From NCBI GenBank assembly GCA_902767285.1, contig CACXHC010000162.1, positions 1 through 8,934 on the forward strand: a stretch of DNA of 8,934 bases, written 5' to 3'. Of the stretch, positions 1 through 6,346 are shown in pieces; position 1 is the stretch's first letter, and each line of letters begins with the position of its first letter. Source of the DNA: an uncultured Ruminococcus sp. Its GTDB lineage: Bacteria; Bacillota; Clostridia; Oscillospirales; Acutalibacteraceae. The position numbers were made by a program, and so were the translations under genes. The notes beneath the pieces are model-generated. The model ran no database searches. It was not told the origin of the DNA and was given only the letters and a program-made list of their open reading frames with translations.

Positions 1-61
1 TGGCTGGTGTAGCAACTCCATTGTAACTCATTTTCGAGTCGTTGTCTTTATTTTTGTGCAT
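1..61 (-). CDS. Possible 5' end of a gene cut by the left edge
   Basis: Reading the minus strand from position 61, an ATG opens a frame of 20 codons that stays open to the window edge. It begins MHKNKDNDSK and has a second in-frame ATG at 29-31 (MSYNGVATPA). Neither start has a convincing Shine-Dalgarno sequence. The region just upstream on the minus strand is AT-rich, with TATAAA-like stretches around 80-95. The peptide is too short to assign to a family. It lies in the same direction as the coiled-coil gene and cwlD, after the hairpin element at 142-177. It may equally be chance open frame. Confidence 0.2.
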   Translation of the reverse strand, partial: MHKNKDNDSKMSYNGVATPA

Positions 62-141
62 TTTTTTGTTTTGCTCATTTATAGTTTATATAAAGGCTTG
101 TGGGAACACCTGCGAAAAGAAAAAATTCGTTTACACAAATT

Positions 142-177
142 AAAAGTTTTTTTGCTTCTTTTTTTCAAAAAAAGAAG
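142..177 (-). repeat. A/T hairpin element, copy 1, after the coiled-coil gene
   Basis: In minus-strand sense this reads CTTC, seven T, G, seven A, GAAG (177 to 155), a perfect 11-bp inverted repeat around a single central base. It is followed by C, seven A, C and four T. It begins about 10 bases after the stop codon of the coiled-coil gene. That position suggests a transcription terminator or 3' end protecting hairpin. However, the stem is almost all A/T and is followed by an A-run rather than an immediate U-run, so it is not a canonical intrinsic terminator. Near-copies occur at 4328-4366 and 8911-8934. Confidence 0.6.
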
Positions 178-186
178 AGATAAAAC

Positions 187-822
187 TCAATCTACATAAT
201 TTCCGTTAATGATTCTTGATTTATCTCTGGAGAGGGTAAGGTCATCAACGGAATTATCGTACTCAGTAATATTATTTATCCTATAGAAACCGCTTCTGAT
301 AGTTTTAAGCTTGTTTATATGAGTATTCAGCAAATCCATAACAAGTTCGATTTCATCATTGATATCTTGTTGTTTGGTGCTTTCGGATTTTACCATATTA
401 TCAAGATCCAATTTCAAACGGCTTATATCTTTCAATATAAAATCTATCATGGTAACTGAGTCCATGCTGGTTTCACGCACTTTATCCATAAGCTCGAAAG
501 ACTCTTTTCTCACGATTTCTCTTGCGTTGCCTACGGACGAATAAACGCTGTTTATGCGGTCAAATTCTATTTGAAGAATATCTATCTTTTTAGAGAGTTC
601 GGCTTTCTGATCGGCAATATCGGCAATTTTCTTTGTATAAAAACGCTTGTTTTCCTCAAGTTCCGTGCGGAGCGAACTTGCCTGCTCTACAGATTGTTTA
701 ACACTTGCATACAGCGTTTCATTTTCCTTTTTTAGTTTCAGCACTTCGCTTTTTTTGTCTTGGAGTTCAAACTCAAGTTGCATAATACGTTCTTTCATTT
801 CCTGTTCTTTGTAGCTTGGCAT
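187..822 (-). CDS. Coiled-coil protein of unknown function
   Basis: This 211-residue protein begins MPSYKEQEMK. The frame is open further upstream to 915. The start at 822 is chosen because a strong AGAGGTGA ribosome binding site sits just before it, and because a near-consensus promoter at 845-873 would place the transcript start inside the longer version. Residues about 5 to 100 are rich in E, K, L and Q with heptad-like spacing and should form a long coiled coil. Residues about 105 to 185 look helical (acidic and basic residues alternating with I, L, M), and the last 25 are polar. There is no signal peptide or membrane segment, so it is probably cytoplasmic. I do not recognise the family. 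DivIVA and GpsB were considered, but their conserved N-terminal membrane-binding motif is absent. It lies 68 bases after the amidase gene in the same direction, which hints at a cell-envelope or division role by context only. Confidence 0.8.
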   Translation of the reverse strand: MPSYKEQEMKERIMQLEFELQDKKSEVLKLKKENETLYASVKQSVEQASSLRTELEENKRFYTKKIADIADQKAELSKKIDILQIEFDRINSVYSSVGNAREIVRKESFELMDKVRETSMDSVTMIDFILKDISRLKLDLDNMVKSESTKQQDINDEIELVMDLLNTHINKLKTIRSGFYRINNITEYDNSVDDLTLSRDKSRIINGNYVD

Positions 823-844
823 TGCAATCACCTCTTTAAATAAG

Positions 845-873
845 ATTATATCAAACACAATCAAAAAATTCAA
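845..873 (-). promoter_or_regulatory. Sigma-A promoter of the coiled-coil gene
   Basis: On the minus strand, TTGAAT (873-868), a 17-base spacer and a perfect TATAAT (850-845) are present. TG one base before the -10 gives an extended -10 element. Transcription would start near 838 and give a leader of about 15 bases that holds the ribosome binding site. The gene can therefore be transcribed independently of cwlD. Confidence 0.7.
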
Positions 874-890
874 TACATTTATAGGAAATA

Positions 891-1604
891 TTATAAAAAT
901 TCTACAATTCCGCAATATATTGCGAATGCCACTTGACGGCGGTATTCTTCATCTGCAAGATTTGCACATTCTTCCGGATTTGAAAGAAAACCACATTCTG
1001 CGAGAATACATGGTTTAGTGCAGTTGTTGAGCAAATATATATTACTGCCGGCTTTTGTTATATCTCTTTGATTATCGGGCTGAAGCAGTCCTCTGAATGC
1101 TCGTTTTACACAAAGTGCGAGTTTTTCACTGCGTTCATCGTTTGGAGAATAGAAAATCTGTGTTCCGTAATATTGCGGATTTTCAAATGAATTTTGATGA
1201 ATACTTATTACAACATCGGTTTTGCTGTCGTTGTACATGGCAAGCCGATTTGAAAAATCATTGTGAAGTTTTTCTTTCAGCGAGTCGCCCGTTGCGGGAA
1301 TGGAGTCATCTTCTCTTGTCATGATAACATCGTATCCCGACATTTGAAGATAATCCCGCAAAAATAGCGAAATCGACAGATTAACGTCTTTTTCAATGAC
1401 TCCCGAAGGACTCACCGCACCGCCGTCCTCGGCTCCGTGGCCCGGGTCAATTAGAATACATATATTGTTGTCATCACCGCCGGTAAGGGCATAAACGTTG
1501 AGTTTCATTACAATAAATATCATAACAAAAAAAATCACGGCAATTATTGTTATTATCGTTATGTAGAAAAAAGTGTTGTACAGAATCTTTTTTAGTTTTT
1601 TCAT
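891..1604 (-). CDS. cwlD: N-acetylmuramoyl-L-alanine amidase, CwlD-like (spore cortex)
   Basis: This 237-residue zinc amidase (Amidase_3 family) cleaves the amide bond between N-acetylmuramic acid and L-Ala in peptidoglycan. The start MKKLKK at 1604 has a GCGAGGTG ribosome binding site; an ATG 18 codons further upstream lacks this support. A single hydrophobic segment (residues about 10-33) without a lipobox anchors it to the membrane with the enzyme outside. The zinc ligands are visible as H56 (DPGHG), E71 (EKDVNL) and H136 (SIHQN), and the catalytic Glu as E203 (ECGFLSN). Length, a single anchor without SH3 or LysM repeats, and the NIYLLNN-TKP then GFLSNP stretch match CwlD. CwlD acts with the deacetylase PdaA to make muramic-delta-lactam in the cortex of endospores. 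Four cysteines crowd the C-terminal part (C195, C199, C204, C213), which is odd for an exported domain. A vegetative amidase of the same family is the main alternative. Confidence 0.85.
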   Translation of the reverse strand: MKKLKKILYNTFFYITIITIIAVIFFVMIFIVMKLNVYALTGGDDNNICILIDPGHGAEDGGAVSPSGVIEKDVNLSISLFLRDYLQMSGYDVIMTREDDSIPATGDSLKEKLHNDFSNRLAMYNDSKTDVVISIHQNSFENPQYYGTQIFYSPNDERSEKLALCVKRAFRGLLQPDNQRDITKAGSNIYLLNNCTKPCILAECGFLSNPEECANLADEEYRRQVAFAIYCGIVEFL

Positions 1605-1623
1605 AAAAAGCACCTCGCAAAAT

Positions 1624-1688
1624 AATATTCCCAAATATTCAAAAATATTCTTTAGCACAAAATTTATGTTGAAAATAAAGAAATATTC
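1624..1688. repeat. AATATTC repeats in 10-bp phase between divergent genes
   Basis: The heptamer AATATTC occurs at 1624-1630, 1634-1640 and 1644-1650, each exactly one helical turn after the last. A fourth copy at 1682-1688 lies in the spacer of the tcdA promoter. The three phased copies are 20 to 46 bases upstream of the cwlD start codon, where its promoter or leader should lie. This could be an array of operator sites on one DNA face, or simply curved AT-rich DNA. Confidence 0.5.
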
Positions 1689-1697
1689 TGATATTAT
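1669..1697 (+). promoter_or_regulatory. Sigma-A promoter of tcdA
   Basis: TTGAAA (1669-1674), a 17-base spacer and TATTAT (1692-1697) are followed after 30 bases by the tcdA start codon. The spacer contains one copy of the AATATTC heptamer. Confidence 0.6.
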
Positions 1698-1727
1698 AAA
1701 AGAAAGTTATTTTGTGAGGAGTTAAAA

Positions 1728-2441
1728 ATGACAAATCAATTTTCAAGAACGGAACTTCTTTACGGAAGCGAGGTTATGAAAAAATTACAAACTATGAGAG
1801 TCGCTGTTTTCGGAATAGGCGGAGTGGGCGGTTTTACAGCCGAAGCACTCGTCAGATCGGGCGTGGGGGCAATCGACATTATAGATAATGATACGGTGAG
1901 TTTGACAAATTTAAACAGACAAATAATTGCTTTGCATAGTACGATTGGCAGATATAAAACCGAAGTCGCAAAAGAGCGTTTTCTTGATATAAACCCCAAT
2001 TTAAAAATAAATGCGTACAATATTTTTTATATGCCCGAAACAGCAGACCAATTCGATTTTTCTCAATATGATTATATAGTTGATGCAATTGACAGCGTTA
2101 AAGGCAAAATAGAACTTGCTGTACAGGCAGATAAAACAAATACTCCCATAATAAGTTCTATGGGAGCAGGAAATAAAATTCACCCCGAAATGTTTGAAAT
2201 AGCGGATATTTATAAAACATCAGTTTGTCCGCTCGCAAGAGTCATGAGGTACGAACTGCGAAAAAGAGGAGTTAAAAAGCTCAAAGTTGTGTATTCGAAG
2301 GAAGAGCCAATAACCCCTCTTGCAAGTGAAGAAGAATGTCATTCACGCCGCAGCATTCCGGGCAGTACAGCGTTTTCGCCGAGTGTTGCCGGACTCATAA
2401 TAGCAAGCGAAATTATAAACGAGGTGAGTAATTTCGATTAG
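1728..2441 (+). CDS. tcdA: tRNA threonylcarbamoyladenosine dehydratase, TcdA-like (ThiF/E1 family)
   Basis: This 237-residue enzyme has the ThiF/MoeB/E1 Rossmann fold. In the TcdA (CsdL) subgroup it adenylates and cyclises t6A at position 37 of ANN-decoding tRNAs to give ct6A. The nucleotide-binding loop is GIGGVGG (29-35). D53 and D55 follow the second strand, and NLNRQ (61-65), K77 and DAIDSVKGK (119-127) are the usual ATP and Mg contacts. GAGNK (146-150), then TSVCPLARVMR with C167 and a basic ELRKRGVKKLKVVYS stretch, are typical of TcdA rather than MoeB or ThiF. No zinc-binding CxxC pairs are seen. It is slightly shorter than the E. coli enzyme. The start is supported by TGAGGAG at 1715-1721 and the promoter at 1669-1697. 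Its TAG stop overlaps the stop codon of the converging amylase gene, so no separate terminator lies between them. It is probably monocistronic and cytoplasmic. Confidence 0.87.
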   Translation: MTNQFSRTELLYGSEVMKKLQTMRVAVFGIGGVGGFTAEALVRSGVGAIDIIDNDTVSLTNLNRQIIALHSTIGRYKTEVAKERFLDINPNLKINAYNIFYMPETADQFDFSQYDYIVDAIDSVKGKIELAVQADKTNTPIISSMGAGNKIHPEMFEIADIYKTSVCPLARVMRYELRKRGVKKLKVVYSKEEPITPLASEEECHSRRSIPGSTAFSPSVAGLIIASEIINEVSNFD

Positions 2442-4141
2442 TCAAAATCGATATATTCGAATTTAGGTATAGAAGAGCCGTTTCGTTCAACATTTTCAAG
2501 AAACGTCTTTGACGAACATACAAAAATACGTCCGTTGCCAAATAGTTCTTTGTATATGACGTTCGGTTCATCGGAATCGGTGTTGTGTGCGAGTGCGATA
2601 ACAGAGAAAATTTGATTGTCGCAATTTCTGTATTTACCGAGTTTTACTACACGTTCAGTTTTGCATTCGATCTGCGAAACAGAAACGGGATTTTCGGTTT
2701 TTGTTTCGTCTGTCGAATTTTGGTTTTGAGCATTCGAAATAATTTCGGATTGTTCGTTGTTTTTGATTCTCTCAGCAAAATCGGCATAATTAAAATCGCC
2801 GTTGTTGAGAAGAAGAACTCTCGCACCGTTTGCGGGTATCATCACATTGGCATGATTGTTTTGAACATTGTATTGACTGCCGTCAACGAGCAGATCTGTA
2901 AGAACACTGCCTCCGTTTATCGAGAAATCAATCCAGTATTCGTTATCGCTTATGTTGAGTGCAATAACAATTGTTTGGTCATTCGAGAAACGCTTGAAAA
3001 CGAGTTGTTCGTTTTTGATTAGAATATTTTCGTATTTGCCGTCACAAAGTGCATGGAAATTTTGGCGGAGTGCAGATAATTTTCCGATGTGCGGTACAAG
3101 CGTATGAATTTTTGCGAGCGGAGTATCAAGTTCAAGGCACGGGCGGAGCATTTGGTCACTTTCACGGGTGCGAGTGCCTTCTATAGCCCATTCACTGCCG
3201 TAATAAATTGAGGGGACTCCGGGCATAGTAAACATTACGGTATATACATTGTTGAGGTGAGCCGGATTTCGAAGAGTTGAGCCGATGCGGTTTACATCGT
3301 GATTATCGAGAAAATTGTACAAGCATAAGTCTTTGTATATACCGCCGTTTGAGAATTGTCTTTGCAGAGAGTGAGCAATCTCAAAATAGTTTTTGTCGTT
3401 GTGAGATGAGTATATGCCTTTGTAGCATTCGTAGTTGGTAACGGAGTCCATCATTTCGGGATTAGCCCAGCGGTTGTAGTCGCCGTGGATAATTTCGCCC
3501 ATGAGCCAAAAATCGGGATTTTTGCCCTTGCAGAATTTTCTGAGCGATTTAAAGAAGTTTGGTTCTATGCAATCGGCGGCATCGAGTCGCAGACCATCGA
3601 TTTTGAAATCGTCCATCCATTTTCCGACAGCACCTATAAGGTGATCGACAACGGCTTGATTGTAGAGGTTGAGTTTTACGAGGTCATAATGACCGCTCCA
3701 ACCCTCATACCAGAATGGGTCGTTGTACGGCGATCTGCCGTTGAATGTTAGGTTCTGAAACCAACCGCAGTATTGAGAATTTGAGCCGTATTGCTGAACA
3801 TCTTTGAATGCAAAAAAATCTCTGCCAACGTGGTTAAATACCCCGTCAAGAACTATTTTTATACCGTTTGCGTGGAGTTCATCGCATATTTTTTTGAAAC
3901 TTTCGTTATCTCCCAAACGGCAGTCAATGTTGTAGTAGTCGCTCGTGTCGTATCCGTGTTTGAGCGATTGGAATACCGGCCCCAAATAAAGTGCGTTTAC
4001 ACCCATTTTTTTAAGGTGAGGTATCCATTTTAAGAGTTTGTCGAGTCTGTATTCGGTCTTTCCGTCATTGTATTCAGGACATCCGCAAAACCCCAGAGGG
4101 TATATGTGGTAAAATACCGAATTGTTAATCCATTTAGACAT
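2438..4141 (-). CDS. Intracellular GH13 alpha-amylase-type enzyme with C-terminal DUF1653-like domain
   Basis: This 567-residue glycoside hydrolase family 13 protein acts on alpha-1,4-glucans, probably glycogen fragments or maltodextrins. There is no signal peptide, so it is cytoplasmic. The (beta/alpha)8 barrel spans about residues 5-360. Its conserved regions are DGVFNH (99-104), GLRLDAAD with nucleophile D187 and R185, MGEI with acid/base E216, and FLDNHD (277-282) with D282. A C-terminal beta domain runs to about 445. Residues about 455-495 are a polar N/Q/E/T linker. The last 70 residues (about 497-563; GKYRN, then ALAHNTDSDE, VIYKELFGNGRIFV, FLENVERNG and PKFEYI) match my knowledge of the DUF1653 consensus, normally a small stand-alone protein. 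Exact activity (alpha-amylase, neopullulanase, maltodextrin glucosidase) cannot be read from sequence. The start ATG at 4141 has a GAAAGG ribosome binding site. It is divergent from glgB and convergent with tcdA. Confidence 0.88.
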   Translation of the reverse strand: MSKWINNSVFYHIYPLGFCGCPEYNDGKTEYRLDKLLKWIPHLKKMGVNALYLGPVFQSLKHGYDTSDYYNIDCRLGDNESFKKICDELHANGIKIVLDGVFNHVGRDFFAFKDVQQYGSNSQYCGWFQNLTFNGRSPYNDPFWYEGWSGHYDLVKLNLYNQAVVDHLIGAVGKWMDDFKIDGLRLDAADCIEPNFFKSLRKFCKGKNPDFWLMGEIIHGDYNRWANPEMMDSVTNYECYKGIYSSHNDKNYFEIAHSLQRQFSNGGIYKDLCLYNFLDNHDVNRIGSTLRNPAHLNNVYTVMFTMPGVPSIYYGSEWAIEGTRTRESDQMLRPCLELDTPLAKIHTLVPHIGKLSALRQNFHALCDGKYENILIKNEQLVFKRFSNDQTIVIALNISDNEYWIDFSINGGSVLTDLLVDGSQYNVQNNHANVMIPANGARVLLLNNGDFNYADFAERIKNNEQSEIISNAQNQNSTDETKTENPVSVSQIECKTERVVKLGKYRNCDNQIFSVIALAHNTDSDEPNVIYKELFGNGRIFVCSSKTFLENVERNGSSIPKFEYIDFD

Positions 4142-4158
4142 TTTAAATCAGCCTTTCA

Positions 4159-4187
4159 GTTATAAATAGTAAGTATGTTTGTTGAAA
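4159..4187 (-). promoter_or_regulatory. Candidate promoter of the GH13 amylase gene
   Basis: On the minus strand, TTTCAA (4187-4182), a 17-base spacer and TATAAC (4164-4159) lie just upstream of the ribosome binding site and start codon. The -10 is good but the -35 is poor (3 of 6), so this is only a candidate. The resulting leader would be very short. Confidence 0.3.
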
Positions 4188-4260
4188 TGTTACCATCAGT
4201 CACAAAATATTTGCTTGATGACAGATTTTTAATTATTCAACCAATACATTCTACAACAAT

Positions 4261-4366
4261 TTTTGAAAAAAAGCAACCTTTTTTTAGGGGACTCCATTTT
4301 TAGGGGACTCCGTCCCCTAAAACCCCTGGTTCTTTTTTTGAAAAAAAAGAACCAAAAAAACTTTTT
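4261..4366 (+). repeat. Composite hairpin and tandem-repeat element upstream of glgB
   Basis: This stretch fills most of the 279-base divergent region. A 15-base unit, five T then AGGGGACTCC, occurs at 4281-4295 and again at 4297-4311. The second copy forms a perfect 11-bp hairpin, TTTTAGGGGAC (4298-4308) with GTCCCCTAAAA (4312-4322), loop TCC. AGGGG of the first copy (4286-4290) can pair with CCCCT (4323-4327) to enclose it. Next comes GGTTC, seven T, G, eight A, GAACC (4328-4353), a 12-bp stem, then seven A, C and five T. The left end (4261-4278) is an imperfect inverted copy of that second hairpin's arm. It may be a small non-coding mobile repeat, a leader element of glgB, or both. No coding function is apparent. 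Confidence 0.6.
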
Positions 4367-4420
4367 GTTCGTATACGGTAATCTTTGCATTGTAGCAAAT
4401 TTTTTTAGGAGAGTGGATTT

Positions 4421-6340
4421 ATGTACGATTATAACAGAATTAAAAATCACGTTAATGGTGTGGAATCAAGTTCATACGAGCTTTTTGGTGCAAAACTTGA
4501 AAACGGTGGAGTCTTTTTTACAGTGTATGCTCCCTCGGCTCATACTGTGTCGCTTTGTGCGAATTTTAATGAGTATAACGAAATTCCCATGAATAAAGAT
4601 GATTTCGGTGTTTGGAATGTATTCATAGGCGGTGTCGGCGAGGGACTTCGTTATAAGTATAGAATATATTCCGACAGCGAAAATTTTGTGGAAAAATCCG
4701 ACCCCTTCGCCTACTATAACGAATCTCATACAAACGAGTCTATTGTCTATGACATCAATAACTATACTTGGCGTGATGCCGAGTGGATTTCCAAACGAAA
4801 TAAAAATTATAATTTGCCTCTTAATATTTATGAGGTTCATTTGGGTAGCTGGAAAGTCAAAGACGGCAAAGAAGGCAGTCAGAGATATTACGAATACGAA
4901 GAGCTGAAAAATGAACTCGTTCCTTATGTTAAGGAAATGGGATACACTCATATTGAGTTTATGCCTTTATGTGAATATCCTTTTGGCGGTTCGTGGGGGT
5001 ATCAGGGAACGGGATACTATGCCTCTACAAGCCGATTCGGTGAGCCGAGATATTTAATGGATCTTATCGATACTTGCCATATAAACGGAATAGGGGTTAT
5101 ATTGGATATTGTTCCCGTTCATTATGCGGAAGATTCTTTCGGTTTGAGAAATTTTGACGGCGGTTGTCTTTATGAAAGTGATAACCCCGATTTGCAGCGA
5201 TCCGAGTGGGGTTCATATAGATTCGATTATTCAAAACCTCATGTGCATAGTTTTATGAGGTCGGCTGTCAATTTTTGGATAAACTATTATCATTTTGACG
5301 GAATAAGATTTGATGCTGTCGGATATTTAATATATCCGAACGGTGTTCCCGATGCTCCCGAATATGACGGCGGTGTGTGGTTTTTGAAAAATACTCTGTT
5401 TACTATGAATGCTTATCACCCCGATGTAATGTTTATTGCCGAAGATGCGGCGTGTCATGCAAAAGATACCGCTCCCGTTGTGTACGGCGGTATGGGATTT
5501 GATTATATGTGGAATTTCGGTTGGTCAGCTGATACCCGCAGATATATTTCTATGCCATACGACCAAAGAACTCAGAATCATAATCTTATGACATATCCGA
5601 TGTATTATTTTAATCATGAGCTTTTTATGCTTACTATCTCTCATGATGATGTGTCAGCAGAAAAAGAATCGGTTATGACAAAAACTTTCGGAAATACTCC
5701 ACAAGAAAAACTCGCTTGCCTTCGCACATACTACACTTATCAGATTACGCACCCCGGCAAAAAAATGAATTTCATGGGCAACGAACTCGCTGAACTCATG
5801 GGCTGGACTAATAATCAGCCCCCTTGCTGGGATTTGCTCGAAGATCCCGATCACAAGAGTTTTCATGAGTATATAAAGCAACTGAATCATGTTTACAAAA
5901 ACGAGCCTTCACTTTATGCACAGGAGTATCATTCCGGCGGATTTTCTTGGGTCGATCTCGATAACTGGCAAAACAGTATTTATGCTTACAGAAGAGATGA
6001 TTTCCAAACTGAGCCTTTATTTGTTGTTCTTAATTTTTCAAACAATCAGCACGAGTATTATTTAAATGTTGGATTTGAGCGAGAATTTGAGGAAGTCCTT
6101 AACTCCGATAAGGATATTTACGGCGGTGCAAATATAACTTCTGCCGACTCCGAAACTAAAAATTGTTATCTAAAAATAAATATGGCACCGCTTTCGGCTA
6201 TAATTTTACGACCGCTCAAAGAGAAAGAGCCTGTTGTTGAAGAAATTCCCGAGGAGATTTCGGATGAAAACAAAACCGAAGATGAAATTACGGAATCTGT
6301 CGAGAATGTATCCGAACAATCCGAAACACAGGAGATATAA
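4421..6340 (+). CDS. glgB: 1,4-alpha-glucan branching enzyme (GlgB)
   Basis: This 639-residue GH13 (GlgB-type) enzyme moves alpha-1,4 chains to form alpha-1,6 branches in glycogen. It is cytoplasmic. An N-terminal CBM48-like beta domain (about 15-115) contains FTVYAPSAHTVSL. The barrel begins at NIYEVHLGSWK (135-145), followed by FMPLCEYPFGGSWGYQGTGYY (180-200) and DIVPVHYAED (229-238), the form seen in a clostridial GlgB clade. Catalytic residues are nucleophile D298 (GIRFDAVGY), acid/base E341 (IAEDA) and D409 (SHDD, where most GlgB have SHDE). HPGKKMNFMGNE (444-455) is also diagnostic. A beta domain ends near 598. The last 40 residues are an acidic tail with many E, D, S and T, probably disordered. 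AGGAGAG at 4407-4413 supports the start. No glgC, glgA or glgP is present here; the divergent GH13 gene is the functional neighbour. The promoter is unclear: it lies either before the hairpin element, giving a structured leader, or in 4365-4393. Confidence 0.93.
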   Translation: MYDYNRIKNHVNGVESSSYELFGAKLENGGVFFTVYAPSAHTVSLCANFNEYNEIPMNKDDFGVWNVFIGGVGEGLRYKYRIYSDSENFVEKSDPFAYYNESHTNESIVYDINNYTWRDAEWISKRNKNYNLPLNIYEVHLGSWKVKDGKEGSQRYYEYEELKNELVPYVKEMGYTHIEFMPLCEYPFGGSWGYQGTGYYASTSRFGEPRYLMDLIDTCHINGIGVILDIVPVHYAEDSFGLRNFDGGCLYESDNPDLQRSEWGSYRFDYSKPHVHSFMRSAVNFWINYYHFDGIRFDAVGYLIYPNGVPDAPEYDGGVWFLKNTLFTMNAYHPDVMFIAEDAACHAKDTAPVVYGGMGFDYMWNFGWSADTRRYISMPYDQRTQNHNLMTYPMYYFNHELFMLTISHDDVSAEKESVMTKTFGNTPQEKLACLRTYYTYQITHPGKKMNFMGNELAELMGWTNNQPPCWDLLEDPDHKSFHEYIKQLNHVYKNEPSLYAQEYHSGGFSWVDLDNWQNSIYAYRRDDFQTEPLFVVLNFSNNQHEYYLNVGFEREFEEVLNSDKDIYGGANITSADSETKNCYLKINMAPLSAIILRPLKEKEPVVEEIPEEISDENKTEDEITESVENVSEQSETQEI

Positions 6341-6346
6341 TTTTTT

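Noticed and set aside
187..822. DivIVA or GpsB identity for the coiled-coil gene
   Set aside because: The conserved N-terminal membrane-binding motif of these proteins is not present; only a general coiled-coil character is shared.
823..915. Longer N-terminus of the coiled-coil protein with a hydrophobic stretch that looks like a membrane anchor
   Set aside because: The strong ribosome binding site and promoter lie inside this extension, so the hydrophobic stretch is translated intergenic DNA.
1605..1668. Sigma-E or sigma-G promoter for cwlD
   Set aside because: A TGAATA-like stretch is present but no matching -10 at the right distance was found, so I did not annotate it.
4281..4322. CRISPR repeat or insertion sequence end
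   Set aside because: There are only two short tandem copies with no spacers, and no transposase or clear target-site duplication nearby.
4229..4592. Short open frames on both strands across the hairpin element upstream of glgB
   Set aside because: They are made of A/T runs giving poly-K and poly-F and run through inverted repeats into glgB; no family features are seen.
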